From Thioclava sp. GXIMD2076 (GTDB taxonomy: Bacteria > Pseudomonadota > Alphaproteobacteria > Rhodobacterales > Rhodobacteraceae): a stretch of 64,000 bases of DNA. Both the position numbers and the translations under genes were made by a program. The notes beneath the pieces were generated by a model that saw nothing but the letters and a program-made list of their open reading frames with translations, did not search any database and was not told the origin of the DNA. Every line of letters begins with the position of its first letter. Position 1 is the first letter of the stretch. Where the stretch lies: positions 496,001 through 560,000 of the forward strand of contig NZ_CP149934.1 in assembly GCF_037949795.1 (NCBI RefSeq), in the 5' to 3' direction. Positions 45,694 to 55,076 of this stretch are shown here, piece by piece.

Positions 45694-45762
45694 AGGTCAT
45701 CTCCCAGACATCGAGACCGGCGCCAGCGCGCCTTCTTCAAAATCACTAAGGAGAATTTTTTA

Positions 45763-45775
45763 TTCCTAATAGGAA
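45763..45775 (-). promoter_or_regulatory. TTCCT-N3-AGGAA dyad upstream of mgsA
   Basis: Perfect palindrome TTCCTA-A-TAGGAA in an AT-rich promoter region, 70 bases before the mgsA ATG. The same TTCCT-N3-AGGAA core occurs in front of the adjacent XRE-cupin gene, so it is a candidate operator for that regulator. Confidence 0.6.
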
Positions 45776-45860
45776 AATAATTACGATCCCGATCACTGCC
45801 CCGCCATTGCCTAGAATTTAACCGCCCTCGCGCATTGATGGTCACGCGTTGGGCGCCCGG

Positions 45861-46496
45861 TCAACGCGATTGCGGATAGGTGATGATCGACAGATAGCGG
45901 ATCGGCAGGTCCGAGAGATCCTCCGGCCCATGCGGCGCATCCGCATCGAACAGAAGCGAGTCGCCCGCCTCCAGCACATAGCGCTGGTCGCCATGGCGGT
46001 AGGTCATCGTGCCATCGATCATATAGAGAAGCTCGATCCCCTCATGCTGGAAGATGGGGAATTTGTCCGACGGGCTTTCAAGCGTGATCATATAGGGCTC
46101 GACCACCACGCCCGAATTGTTCGAGCCGATATGGCCCAGAAGCTGGTATTGATGACCGGCCCGCGTGCCCTCGCGCTCAATCTCCACGCCATCGCCGGCC
46201 TTCACATGCATGCAGCCGCGCGCTTCCTCATAGCCCGAGAACAGCTGCACCAGCGGCACACGCAGCGCATGGGCCAGCACCGAGATCGTCGAGAGCGAGG
46301 GGGAGGTCACGCCATTCTCGATCTTGGACAGCATCCCCACCGACAGCCCCGTCTGCCCCGCCAGATCGGCCACCGTCATACGCTGGCGCTTGCGCAGATC
46401 GCGCACCTGACGGCCAATCGCCACCTCGAGATTCTTCTCGCGGATCTCGCGCACGGCATGGGGGTTCTGTTGCAGCCCCTTCCTGGTCTGTGGCAC
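45861..46496 (-). CDS. XRE-cupin transcriptional regulator of the methylamine genes
   Basis: 211 residues: N-terminal XRE helix-turn-helix (VRDLRKRQRMTVADLAGQTGLSVGMLSKIENG) and a C-terminal cupin (about 110-205: HEGIELLYMIDG, LEAGDSLLFDADAPHG). Start set at GTG 46496 because AAGGAG lies six bases upstream; a TTG at 46535 is possible but would put the putative operator over its ribosome site. Located upstream of mgsA in the same orientation. Confidence 0.78.
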   Translation of the reverse strand: MPQTRKGLQQNPHAVREIREKNLEVAIGRQVRDLRKRQRMTVADLAGQTGLSVGMLSKIENGVTSPSLSTISVLAHALRVPLVQLFSGYEEARGCMHVKAGDGVEIEREGTRAGHQYQLLGHIGSNNSGVVVEPYMITLESPSDKFPIFQHEGIELLYMIDGTMTYRHGDQRYVLEAGDSLLFDADAPHGPEDLSDLPIRYLSIITYPQSR

Positions 46497-46540
46497 CTCT
46501 GGCTCCTTCGCTATCCTCGAAGGGCCATCTTGCAAGAAAT

Positions 46541-46555
46541 TTTCCTCTCAGGAAA
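46541..46555 (-). promoter_or_regulatory. TTTCCT-N3-AGGAAA dyad upstream of the XRE-cupin gene
   Basis: Arms TTTCCT (46541-46546) and AGGAAA (46550-46555) around CTC. Shares its core with the dyad before mgsA; suggests autoregulation plus control of mgsABC-gmaS. Confidence 0.6.
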
Positions 46556-46559
46556 GACT

Positions 46560-47903
46560 TCAGATCCCCGACAGCATCCGCGAAATACGCAGCGCATAGC
46601 GGTCGGTCATGCCCGAGACGAAATCCCCCATCGCATGCAGCGCCGTCTCGGGGCTGCGCACATCGCGCAGATCAAGCCCCAGCACCCGCACCACCTGCGC
46701 CGAATGCGCATCGAGTGCTTCCGCATCCCAGCCTTTCGCGCCAAGCCTGTCATAGATCGGCGCGATACCATCGAGCACATTGCCGATGATCCGGTAACCC
46801 GACACCTCCAGCTCGGTCTTGCGCGGGGCGGTAAAGATACGCGCCTTGGCCAGCGCACGGATCGCCGCGAACTGCGCGCCCAGACGCCCCGCCTCCACCA
46901 GCCCCTGGCCGAAGGTGCCGCCCATGATCTCGCCGTAATTCTGTTTGAATGCCTCGAGGCAGCTGTCGATCGCCCGCCCGATGCTGAGCGCGCGCAGCAA
47001 AGCAATCTCTTCGGCCTGCGTCATGCCCTGCGCACCGCGATTGGGTTTTTCGGCCAGATTGAACAGCGCCTCGCGCACCACATCAAAGGGTAGCTCGCCG
47101 GTGGTGAACGCATCCTCGAGATCGACGATATTATAGCAGATGTCATCGGCGGCCTCGACGACATAGACCAGCGGATGCCTGCGCCACCATTGATAGGGGC
47201 CCACGGCAATCTGCGGCAGACCAAGGCTGGATGCTGCCTCGGCAAAGAGCCCCAGATCGGAATTGAAAATACCGAATTTCTTGGCTCCGAAATAGCCCGC
47301 CGAGCGGTAATCGCTCAGCCCCGCATGTGTTGCCGCCGAGAGCGGGTATTTCATGAACGCGCCCAGCACCGCCTTCGACAGGCGCATACCGCCATCATTG
47401 CGATACATCTCCTTGCGGGCGATGATGCGGAAGCCTTGGGCATTCCCCTCGAAATGGCAAAATTGCGGGTGTAGCTCGGGGTCCAGATCACCACAGACCC
47501 CGCGGGCCTCGTCAAAGGCACGGGCAAACCACGCCCCGATCGAGGCCTCGCCCGAATGACCGAAAGGCGGATTTCCGATATCATGGGCCGCGCAGGCCGC
47601 CTGCACGATATTGGCAATCGCGTTTTCCTCGCCCGCCGCGATCTCGTCTTCCTCCACCAGCCATTGCCCGATGGACATCGCCAGAGACCGGCCCACCGAC
47701 CCCACCTCGATCGAATGGATCAGCCGGTGATGGACATGGTCATGCTCGTAAAGCGGCTGCACCTGCGTCTTGTTGGCCAGACGGCGGAACGGCTCGGAGA
47801 AGACGATCCGGTCGTAATCCTGCGTGAAGATCGACCGGTTGCGGGCTTCCGAATATTTCCGGTCGCGCAGGCGTTCGTTCGACAGAAGGCTCGTCCAGTC
47901 CAT
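46560..47903 (-). CDS. dgt: Dgt, deoxyguanosinetriphosphate triphosphohydrolase-like
   Basis: 447-residue HD-domain dNTPase: RRLANKTQVQ, HHRLIHSIEVG (first His of HD) and AAHDIGNPPFGHSGE (His-Asp). Splits dNTPs to deoxynucleoside and triphosphate, balancing dNTP pools. I start at ATG 47903, six bases after GGAG; an ATG two codons upstream abuts that site. Its presence with nrdHIEF gives the replicon both dNTP-making and dNTP-degrading functions. Confidence 0.9.
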   Translation of the reverse strand: MDWTSLLSNERLRDRKYSEARNRSIFTQDYDRIVFSEPFRRLANKTQVQPLYEHDHVHHRLIHSIEVGSVGRSLAMSIGQWLVEEDEIAAGEENAIANIVQAACAAHDIGNPPFGHSGEASIGAWFARAFDEARGVCGDLDPELHPQFCHFEGNAQGFRIIARKEMYRNDGGMRLSKAVLGAFMKYPLSAATHAGLSDYRSAGYFGAKKFGIFNSDLGLFAEAASSLGLPQIAVGPYQWWRRHPLVYVVEAADDICYNIVDLEDAFTTGELPFDVVREALFNLAEKPNRGAQGMTQAEEIALLRALSIGRAIDSCLEAFKQNYGEIMGGTFGQGLVEAGRLGAQFAAIRALAKARIFTAPRKTELEVSGYRIIGNVLDGIAPIYDRLGAKGWDAEALDAHSAQVVRVLGLDLRDVRSPETALHAMGDFVSGMTDRYALRISRMLSGI

Positions 47904-47963
47904 GCTCATCTCCGTTGGGGCCGTCTCCTTCTAGCGCCCGAAGACAGCAAAGGCGAGACGCGA

Positions 47964-48689
47964 TCACACGCCGCGTTTATTGCCCCAGATCATTACATGC
48001 AGCTGCGGCAGCACGCGCGGGCGGAACCATTTCGCCGCAATGGTCAGGTCAACCAGCCATTCGAGCCGCTTGGCCGCCTGATCCAGATCGACGGGCAGAG
48101 CGGGGTCCACCTCCGGATTGCCCGGTTGCAGATAAAGGGGGAGTTCGGGATAGCTCGCCGCCGCCGCACGGGCAAAGGCGAAATCCTCCTCGTCGAAAAT
48201 GACGATCTTCATCACCACCTGCGTATGCGGCCCTGCGGCCTTCACACAGTCGTCGAACCGCTCCCAGACCACGCGCTCGCCACTCGAAGGGGGCTTGGGG
48301 CTCAGCACCAGCGTGTCGAGCATCCCGAACCACGGCGCGGGGATCGAGCCCTGGGTCTCGCAGGCAAAGCGGTAGCCCGCCGCCTGCCCCATCGAGATTA
48401 CCGGCCCCAGATTCTGGATCGCCGGATTGCCGCCCGAAAGCGATACCGTCAGCGGACGGTTGCCCGAGAGATGCTGCACCTCGTCCCAGATCTCGGCGGG
48501 TGTCATCTTCTGCCATGTGTGGCGATACTGGCTATCCACGGCATGCAGGCTGTCACACCAGCTACAGCGGTAATCGCAGCCGCCGGTGCGCACGAAGACC
48601 GTGGGCTCGCCGATCAGCACGCCCTCACCCTGAATGGTGGGGCCGAAGATCTCCGAGATGCGCAGTGTCTCGATGCGCTCCGCACTCAT
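47964..48689 (-). CDS. queE: QueE, 7-carboxy-7-deazaguanine synthase
   Basis: 241-residue radical-SAM enzyme: [10 protein letters not shown] gives the CX3CX2C cluster (Cys38, 42, 45), FGPTIQGEG at 15-23 and LSGGNPA. Converts 6-carboxytetrahydropterin to CDG in queuosine synthesis. ATG overlaps the queD stop (ATGA), so both are co-translated. queC is not in this window. Confidence 0.93.
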   Translation of the reverse strand: MSAERIETLRISEIFGPTIQGEGVLIGEPTVFVRTGGCDYRCSWCDSLHAVDSQYRHTWQKMTPAEIWDEVQHLSGNRPLTVSLSGGNPAIQNLGPVISMGQAAGYRFACETQGSIPAPWFGMLDTLVLSPKPPSSGERVVWERFDDCVKAAGPHTQVVMKIVIFDEEDFAFARAAAASYPELPLYLQPGNPEVDPALPVDLDQAAKRLEWLVDLTIAAKWFRPRVLPQLHVMIWGNKRGV

Positions 48690-49039
48690 GGCCGGAACTC
48701 CGCCCAGGTCTTGGGCGTCTCCGACACCTTCACCGCCGTGACCTCGGGCCAGCGCGCCTTGCACCATTGATAGAAGTGATGCGCCATATGCTCGGCCGTC
48801 GAGGGGCAATCGAGCACATCATTGAGATGGCGGTGATCGAAGCGGGTGTCGATATAGTCCTTCAGATCCTTCAGCTCGTGATAATCGCGCACGAACCCGT
48901 CGGCATTCAGCTCGCTGGCCGACAGCTCGACCACGACCACATAGTTATGCCCGTGCATCCGCGCGCATTGATGGTCGGCGGGCAGATGGGTCAGCTGGTG
49001 CGAGGCTGAAAAATGGAATTCTTTCGTGATGCGGAACAT
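48686..49039 (-). CDS. queD: QueD, 6-carboxy-5,6,7,8-tetrahydropterin synthase
   Basis: 117 residues with Zn ligands His14 (SASH), His29 and His31 (HGHNY) and catalytic Cys25 (CARMHGH). Makes carboxytetrahydropterin from dihydroneopterin triphosphate for queuosine. ATG 49039 follows AAGGAG. First gene of queDE. Confidence 0.93.
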   Translation of the reverse strand: MFRITKEFHFSASHQLTHLPADHQCARMHGHNYVVVVELSASELNADGFVRDYHELKDLKDYIDTRFDHRHLNDVLDCPSTAEHMAHHFYQWCKARWPEVTAVKVSETPKTWAEFRP

Positions 49040-49303
49040 CAGGGCATCTCCTTGGCAACGGGCAGGACACACCATAATGCAACATCAAAGGGGCATGGCC
49101 CCTGCAGGATACTCGTCATAGCTCAGTCCTTGTTTTGATAACCGGGTAGGCTGCGACCGGTGATTTTTCCGATACCGTTTCTGATGGGCTCTTGCAAGAC
49201 ATAGGCGGGGATATGGAAAATGCCGCCACATCACATCTGATTATCAGCGCAAACCTATCGAATTTTCTTGCCAAATGGAGAGGTGCCCCCTATCGCAGGC
49301 GCC

Positions 49304-49645
49304 ATGATGGATACATTGCCCCCCTGCCCCAATTGCGCCTCCGCCTATACCTACGAGGTCGACGCGCTACTCACCTGCCCCGAATGCGGGCATGAATGGT
49401 CGGCGCAAGCCGCCGGCGACGATGACGAGATCATCCGCGATGCGGTTGGCAATATTCTGGCCGATGGCGACACCGTGACCGTGATCAAGGATCTCAAGGT
49501 CAAGGGCAGCTCGTCGGTGGTCAAGGTCGGCACCAAGGTGCGCGGCATCCGTCTGGTTAGCGGCGATCACGACATCGACTGCAAGGTCCCCGGCATCGGC
49601 CAGATGGGGCTGAAATCGCAATTCGTGAAAAAGGTGAACGAGTAA
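49304..49645 (+). CDS. yjdM: YjdM (PhnA-type) zinc-ribbon protein
   Basis: 113 residues: N-terminal zinc ribbon CPNC...CPEC (Cys8, 11, 25, 28) and the conserved C-terminal segment [25 protein letters not shown]...[20 protein letters not shown]. Family once called PhnA although not a phosphonoacetate hydrolase; function uncertain. Start at ATG 49304 (or 49307). Weak ribosome site. Confidence 0.88.
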   Translation: MMDTLPPCPNCASAYTYEVDALLTCPECGHEWSAQAAGDDDEIIRDAVGNILADGDTVTVIKDLKVKGSSSVVKVGTKVRGIRLVSGDHDIDCKVPGIGQMGLKSQFVKKVNE

Positions 49646-49668
49646 GGGCGCACCCTTACCCGTTTCTC

Positions 49669-50592
49669 TCAGACAAATCCCGTCTCGCGCAGATAGCTGC
49701 GCGAGGCCGCCAGATCCTCGAGGATCGAGCCGGTATTACGTGGATCGCGCTCCTGCTCGATGGTGATATAGCCGCCATAGCCCTTCGCTTCCAAAAGCGC
49801 ATGGATGGCCGGATAATCGATCACCCCGCGCCCGATCGGGCACATCACCCCTTCGCCGCAGGCATCGAAGAACCGGATCCGGCGGCCCATCACATCGGCA
49901 AACACCTCCGCATCGATATCCTTGAAATGGATGTAATCGAGCCGGTCCCAGTATTTTTCAAGCGTGGCCACAGGATCCATCCCCGCATAGAGCGTATGGC
50001 CCGTATCCAGACAGAGCCCCGCCACCTCGGGCGGAATATCCGCCACCAGCCGTTCGATCTCATCGGCAAACTCGATATGCCCACCCGCATGCGGATGGAT
50101 CACCGCCCGCACACCATAGCCTCTGGCCACATCGGCAATCTGGCGCAGGGTCTCCATCATCCCCGCCCATGCCGTGTCGGGCAGGCGCAGCGCGCGGTCA
50201 CTGTGACCGGCAGCATAATCACGCGCGTCATGGCCCCAATCCATCACCGTCAGGTAGGGCGCGGGGAAACGCTGGCCCCCATGCGCAGGCGGCTGGGGCA
50301 GTGCCGTGATCAGCGCGCAGATCTCGCGGGTCTGGCGCAGCAGGTTCTCGCGATTGGCGGGCGTCACCAGATCATCGAAGATCGTGCCCGCCACGATGCT
50401 CAGCCCGCGTGAAACAAGCGCCTCGCCCACCAGAGTAACATCGAGCGGCATATAGCCATAAGGCCCCAGCTCTAGCCCACCGAAACCGGCATCACGCGCT
50501 TCATCAAGCACCTTCTGCCAAGGCGGAAGATGCGGATTTCTCACATCATCCACCCCCCAGCAGCAGGGCGCACAGGTCACGGTCACATCCAT
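49669..50592 (-). CDS. IolE-like sugar isomerase/epimerase (TIM barrel)
   Basis: 307-residue AP-endonuclease-2/xylose-isomerase-like barrel: FGGLELGPYGY, VIHPHAGGHIEF, LCLDTGHTLYAG, DYIHFKDID and YITIEQERD carry the metal-binding Glu/His/Asp set. Similar to inosose dehydratase IolE or sugar epimerases. It begins four bases after the adjacent dehydrogenase stop, so it belongs to a three-gene operon for an inositol-like or sugar substrate. Confidence 0.78.
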   Translation of the reverse strand: MDVTVTCAPCCWGVDDVRNPHLPPWQKVLDEARDAGFGGLELGPYGYMPLDVTLVGEALVSRGLSIVAGTIFDDLVTPANRENLLRQTREICALITALPQPPAHGGQRFPAPYLTVMDWGHDARDYAAGHSDRALRLPDTAWAGMMETLRQIADVARGYGVRAVIHPHAGGHIEFADEIERLVADIPPEVAGLCLDTGHTLYAGMDPVATLEKYWDRLDYIHFKDIDAEVFADVMGRRIRFFDACGEGVMCPIGRGVIDYPAIHALLEAKGYGGYITIEQERDPRNTGSILEDLAASRSYLRETGFV

Positions 50593-50596
50593 GCTC

Positions 50597-51628
50597 TCAC
50601 CGCAGCGAAACGCTGCGCCCCTCTTCGGCGCTCAGCCGCGCGGCATCGAGCACCGCCAGCACCGCCACTGCCTCATCGGGCGTCACGGGCGCCGGTCCAC
50701 CGGCTGCGGCAGATTTGGCAAAGGCCTCGTAATAGGCGTGATAGGCGCCCTGTTCGGAGGGGATCACCTCATCGCCTTGCCCGCGCAGGCGCAGCACACC
50801 CCAGTCTTCCTCGGCCTCATAGCCCCAGCCCGCCAGATCATCGACAGGGCGTTCGCCCGAGAAGATCTGCTTGGCCTGAATATCCTGGCCTTGCGAGATA
50901 TAGCTGCCATTCGCGCCATAAAGCCGGAATTCCTTCATCACCACAGCGTTCATCTTGCTGGCCGAGAGATGCGAATGCACCCCGCTCTCGTGGCGCAGGG
51001 TGATCGTGTAACCCGCATCGGTCGCGCCCCCCTCCAGCTCGGCAATATCGAGCTGCGCATCGACCGAGACCACCGGCCCCAGCAGCGCCAGCGCCTGATC
51101 GACCATATGGCTGCCCAGATCGCGCAACAGCCCACCCTCGGGACCGGCCTCGACCGTCTCGGGGCTGTCCTGCTCGATACGCGAATGGAAGCGCCAGAGG
51201 TTGCCCAGCTTGCCCGCCGCCTTCACCGCCATCAGCGTGCGGAAATCGGCGTCCCACCGACGGTTGTGATAGACCCCCAGCGTAATCCCCGTCTCCCGCG
51301 CCAGCGCCGCGAGCGAACGTGCGGCCTCCGCCGAGGGCGCGAAGGGCTTGTCGGCCACCACATGCACGCCCTTGGCCGCTGCCTCGCGCACCAGCGCATC
51401 GCGGGTGGCAGGCGGGGTGGTGATGGTGACCGCATCAACCGTCCCACTGTCCAGCATCTCGGTCAGGCTGGAGAATATCGCCACATCGGGGAAATCGGCG
51501 CGCACCTTGGCAATGGTCGCCGGTGCCCGCGCCACGATCCCCGTCAGCTCGCAGCCCTTGGCCGCCTGAATATAGGGGGCGTGGAAATGCTGACCGCCCG
51601 TGCCGTAACCTACAACTCCAAATCGCAT
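50597..51628 (-). CDS. Gfo/Idh/MocA-family oxidoreductase
   Basis: 343 residues: Rossmann motif VGYGTGGQHFHAPY (about 5-18), the catalytic DKP (VVADKPFAP, Lys at about 95) and LLRDLGSHMVDQAL. NAD(P)-dependent oxidation of a sugar or inositol is expected. ATG 51628 follows AGGAG. Middle gene of the trio. Confidence 0.83.
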   Translation of the reverse strand: MRFGVVGYGTGGQHFHAPYIQAAKGCELTGIVARAPATIAKVRADFPDVAIFSSLTEMLDSGTVDAVTITTPPATRDALVREAAAKGVHVVADKPFAPSAEAARSLAALARETGITLGVYHNRRWDADFRTLMAVKAAGKLGNLWRFHSRIEQDSPETVEAGPEGGLLRDLGSHMVDQALALLGPVVSVDAQLDIAELEGGATDAGYTITLRHESGVHSHLSASKMNAVVMKEFRLYGANGSYISQGQDIQAKQIFSGERPVDDLAGWGYEAEEDWGVLRLRGQGDEVIPSEQGAYHAYYEAFAKSAAAGGPAPVTPDEAVAVLAVLDAARLSAEEGRSVSLR

Positions 51629-51675
51629 AATCGTCTCCTGATCCTCAATCATTTTCACCTGTTGCCGCGTGGCGC

Positions 51676-52842
51676 TCAGGCGTAATCCACCCAAGCCCCG
51701 CCAGCTTCGGCCGAGCGGATGCAGTTTTCAAGCCAACGCACGCCAGAGGTGCCAGCCGCCATATCGGGATAGCGCGCGGGCGGGTTTCCGGCGATCGCCT
51801 GCGCGATCCAGAGATAGATATTGGCCCATGAATCGCCCAGACCCTCGGTGTGCAGCGCCCCCATCCGGTCATATTCGTGCCCCTCCTCCTCCAGATAGGG
51901 CATCCCGTGATGCAGGATGCGCGACGGCTCGCCCTGCACCTCGTAAAGCAGCTCGTCGGGCCGCGCCGCGTGCCATTCGACCGAGGCCTTCGCGCCCACA
52001 AAGCGGTAGCGCTGCGCATCCATCTGCCCCGCATCGACCGAACTCACCCAGAGCCGCGCCCGTGCGCCATTGTCATAATGCATCAGCACCGTAGCATGAT
52101 CCTCGAGCGGCGCGCGCGAGGGGATAAAGGCCGTGCGATCACACAGAAGCTTCTCGATCTTCAGATGCGGCAGCACGATTTCCGAGAGATATTGCAGATG
52201 GGTGCCGATATCACCCAGCACAAAGGTGCCCCCCGAACGCGCCGGATCGACCCGCCATTGCTGCGCCTCGGAGGCGCCCGTATCATCGCCCGCGTTGAAG
52301 CCGTGGGTATATTGCATATCGACGATACGGATCTCGCCCAGCATCCCCTTGGCCACCATCGCCGCCATCTGCGCCACCATCGGATGGCCGGTATAGCCAT
52401 AGGTGACGCCCACAATCAGCCCTTTCTCGCGGGCCAGTGCGGCGATCTCGTCGCATTCGGCCACGCTGAAGAACAGAGGCTTTTCGCAGATCACATGGAT
52501 CCCCGCGCTCAGCAGCGCCTTGGTGATCTCGTAATGGGTGAAATTGGGCGTGGCGACAGATACCACCTCGACCCCGTCCGCTCGCGCGGTTTCGGCCGCG
52601 ATCAGCGCCTGATAGCTGTCGTAACAGCGCTCCTCGGCCACCCCGACGCGCATCCCGAAATCGCGCCCGCGCGCGGCATCCACATCGAAGGCCCCGCAGA
52701 CCAGATGATAGGTCCCGTCGCGCAACGCGCCTGTACGGTGCTTGTAACCTACCTGACCGGTGCGGCCACCGCCCACCATGCCCCAGCGCAAAGGCCGAGC
52801 CAGTTGCAATTCTCCGTTGATCATCATCCCCCCGATTTTCAT
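51676..52842 (-). CDS. Gfo/Idh/MocA-family oxidoreductase
   Basis: 388 residues: WGMVGGGRTGQVGYKHR, ICEKPLFFS (EKP motif), and GGTFVLGDIGTHLQYL. Longer than its neighbour and from a different subgroup. ATG 52842 is preceded by GGGGAG; a second ATG at 52827 is possible. First gene of a three-gene operon with the next dehydrogenase and the IolE-like enzyme; no transporter or regulator for the pathway lies beside it. Confidence 0.82.
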   Translation of the reverse strand: MKIGGMMINGELQLARPLRWGMVGGGRTGQVGYKHRTGALRDGTYHLVCGAFDVDAARGRDFGMRVGVAEERCYDSYQALIAAETARADGVEVVSVATPNFTHYEITKALLSAGIHVICEKPLFFSVAECDEIAALAREKGLIVGVTYGYTGHPMVAQMAAMVAKGMLGEIRIVDMQYTHGFNAGDDTGASEAQQWRVDPARSGGTFVLGDIGTHLQYLSEIVLPHLKIEKLLCDRTAFIPSRAPLEDHATVLMHYDNGARARLWVSSVDAGQMDAQRYRFVGAKASVEWHAARPDELLYEVQGEPSRILHHGMPYLEEEGHEYDRMGALHTEGLGDSWANIYLWIAQAIAGNPPARYPDMAAGTSGVRWLENCIRSAEAGGAWVDYA

Positions 52843-53160
52843 CCGGCGCTCCCCGCGCGAAGCACGCCTGCGCGCGCCCCGCAAGCGGTTGATCCGCCTC
52901 TCCTCCACCCTCCCGCCAATGCGGGCCTCCTTGGGCATACGGGTGATGTTAGCGCCGGAAATTTCGCGGTAAAGTGGTGGCAGATGCCGCAAAGGGGCGC
53001 GCCGCGATTTTGTTTCATTCGTGAGAGCATGCCTGTGCAATGGCGAGACAATTCCATGGCTGCACCATATGCCTGACCTTGGTCAGGGACCGGTTTCTTG
53101 CAAATCCGCCCACTTTCCGGCAGGAGGATGAGGCCCGCACGCCTTGTCCGCAGGAACCCC
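52843..53160. other. Divergent intergenic region upstream of bioMNY, with a dyad
   Basis: 318 bases between the sugar operon and bioM. A dyad CCTGACC-TT-GGTCAGG (53073-53088) sits 72-87 bases before bioM. No match to the alphaproteobacterial BioR box (TTATMKATAA type) was found. Nothing else recognisable. Confidence 0.45.
53073..53088 (+). promoter_or_regulatory. Candidate operator dyad for bioMNY
   Basis: 7-bp arms CCTGACC / GGTCAGG around TT. Position fits an operator, but the cognate regulator is unknown. Confidence 0.4.
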
Positions 53161-53889
53161 ATGGCCCACAGCCCCCGCCTGACACTCGACCATCTGACAC
53201 TCGACCTTGCCGGAAAGCCGGTGCTGAAGGATCTGGTCTTCGACCACGAGATCCGCCGCCTCGGAATCGTCGGGCGCAACGGCTCGGGAAAATCCACCCT
53301 TGCCCGCGTGGTAGCCGGGCTGATCGAGCCCTCCTCCGGCACGCTCACCCTCGACGGGATCATCCCCGCCCGCGACCGTCACGCCGCCCTCAACCGCATC
53401 GGCATCCTGTTCCAGAACCCCGACCACCAGATCATCTTCCCGACCGTGCGCGAGGAACTGGCCTTCGGTCTGCGCCAGCAGGGGCACGGCAAGGCCGAGA
53501 CCCAGAGCCTGATCTCCCGCATGCTCGCGCGGTTCGGTAAATCCCACTGGATCGATGCACCCGTCTCGACGCTCTCGCAGGGCCAGAAACAGCTGGTCTG
53601 CCTGATGGCGATCCTGCTGATGCAGCCGCAGCTGATCGTGCTTGATGAACCCTTCTCCGGCCTCGATCTGGCGATCCGTGGCCAGCTGACACGGCTCTTC
53701 GAGAGCCTGCCGCAGGCCCTTATCCATATCACCCATGATCCGGACTGCCTGCGGGGATATGACCACGCGCTCTGGATCCACGAGGGCGAAATCCGGCAGT
53801 CAGGCACACCCGAGACCGTCCTGCCCGACTATCTCGACTATATGAACCAAGCGGGGCTGGGCGATGATCTCTCTGACCTCACCGATTGA
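53161..53889 (+). CDS. bioM: BioM, biotin ECF transporter ATPase
   Basis: 242-residue ECF A-component: Walker A GRNGSGKST (38-46), Q-loop FQNPDHQII, signature LSQGQKQ, Walker B LIVLDEPFSGLDL. FQNPD is typical of ECF ATPases. Powers biotin uptake with BioN and BioY. ATG 53161 follows AGGA; overlaps bioN by 26 bases. Confidence 0.9.
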   Translation: MAHSPRLTLDHLTLDLAGKPVLKDLVFDHEIRRLGIVGRNGSGKSTLARVVAGLIEPSSGTLTLDGIIPARDRHAALNRIGILFQNPDHQIIFPTVREELAFGLRQQGHGKAETQSLISRMLARFGKSHWIDAPVSTLSQGQKQLVCLMAILLMQPQLIVLDEPFSGLDLAIRGQLTRLFESLPQALIHITHDPDCLRGYDHALWIHEGEIRQSGTPETVLPDYLDYMNQAGLGDDLSDLTD

Positions 53890-54511
53890 GACCCGCGCCC
53901 ATCGCTGGCCCGCGGGGCCGAAACTGGCGGGACTGTGTCTGGCAACCGCCTTGCTGTTCGCCCTGCCCTCGCTGCCGCTGCAACTTGCGGCCTTCGCCAT
54001 CATCGCGCTTCTCTACCTGCTCCCCGGCCTGCGCTTTGCCAAAGCCGGAGCAAAAGCGCTGCGTCCACTCTGGCCTATCGCGCTCGTGCTCGCCCTCTGG
54101 CACGGGCTGACCGCCGATTGGGCGGAAGGCGCGCGTATTGTGCTGCGCTTCACCACCGCCGTGGCTCTGGCCAATCTGGTGACGATGACCACCCGACTTG
54201 CCGATATGCTCGACACACTCCACTGGCTGACACGGCCCTTGGCGGCACTCGGGGTCAATACCCGCGCGGGCGAGCTGGCCATCGCGCTCACCATTCGCTT
54301 CACACCGATCCTTGCCCAGAAAGGCCAGATGCTGGCCCAAAGCTGGCGCGCACGTTCGGCCAAGCGCGCCAACTGGCATCTTGTGCTCCCCTTGGGGATT
54401 CTGGCATTAGACGATGCAGAACATGTGGCCGAAGCGCTGCGCGCGAGGGGGGGAGTAAACCCCGCGCCGCCCTCGGCTTCCAAGGGAGGAGACCCGACAA
54501 ATGGAACGTAA
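53864..54511 (+). CDS. bioN: BioN, ECF transporter T-component
   Basis: 215 residues, four to five membrane segments and the coupling motifs of T-components (SWRARS and EALRARGG). Links BioM to the substrate-binding BioY. Overlaps bioM by 26 and bioY by 11 bases. Confidence 0.88.
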   Translation: MISLTSPIETRAHRWPAGPKLAGLCLATALLFALPSLPLQLAAFAIIALLYLLPGLRFAKAGAKALRPLWPIALVLALWHGLTADWAEGARIVLRFTTAVALANLVTMTTRLADMLDTLHWLTRPLAALGVNTRAGELAIALTIRFTPILAQKGQMLAQSWRARSAKRANWHLVLPLGILALDDAEHVAEALRARGGVNPAPPSASKGGDPTNGT

Positions 54512-55046
54512 TCTAACGATGGTGGCGCTCTTTGCCGCGCTGATCGCCGCCCTTGGTCTCGTGCCGAGCCTTACGCTGGGCTTCGGCGTGCCGATCACCG
54601 CGCAGACGCTGGGCGTCATGCTGGCGGGCACCGTGCTGGGCGCCAAACGCGGGGCGCTGGCCGCCCTGCTGATCGTGGTGCTCGTGGCGCTCGGCCTGCC
54701 GCTTCTGGCCGGTGGCCGTGGCGGCCTCGGCATTTTCACCAGCCCCACCGCAGGCTTCCTGCTGGGCTGGCCTCTGGGGGCCTTTGTCACCGGCCTGATC
54801 ACCGACAAAACCCGCCAGCTGCCACTGTCGGTCTCCGCCATTATCGGCGCGGTCATCGGTGGTATCGGGATCGTGTATCTGTGCGGCGTCATCGGTATGT
54901 CGATTGTGCTGGACAAAACCCTGATCGAGGCCACATGGCTGGTCACTGCTTTCATTCCGGGCGATGTTGTGAAGGCAGTGCTGGCGGGCTTCATCACACA
55001 GGGGCTCGCCAAAGCCCGCCCGCAAAGCGTTCTCACCAGACACTGA
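54501..55046 (+). CDS. bioY: BioY, biotin-binding S-component
   Basis: 181 residues with six membrane helices and the BioY segments PITAQTLGVMLAG (about 32-44) and GGRGGLGIFTSPTAGFLLGW (about 72-91). Binds biotin with high affinity. Order bioM-bioN-bioY as in Rhodobacter capsulatus. Confidence 0.93.
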   Translation: MERNLTMVALFAALIAALGLVPSLTLGFGVPITAQTLGVMLAGTVLGAKRGALAALLIVVLVALGLPLLAGGRGGLGIFTSPTAGFLLGWPLGAFVTGLITDKTRQLPLSVSAIIGAVIGGIGIVYLCGVIGMSIVLDKTLIEATWLVTAFIPGDVVKAVLAGFITQGLAKARPQSVLTRH

Positions 55047-55076
55047 CCGACGACTAGACAAGGACGACCCCACCGC

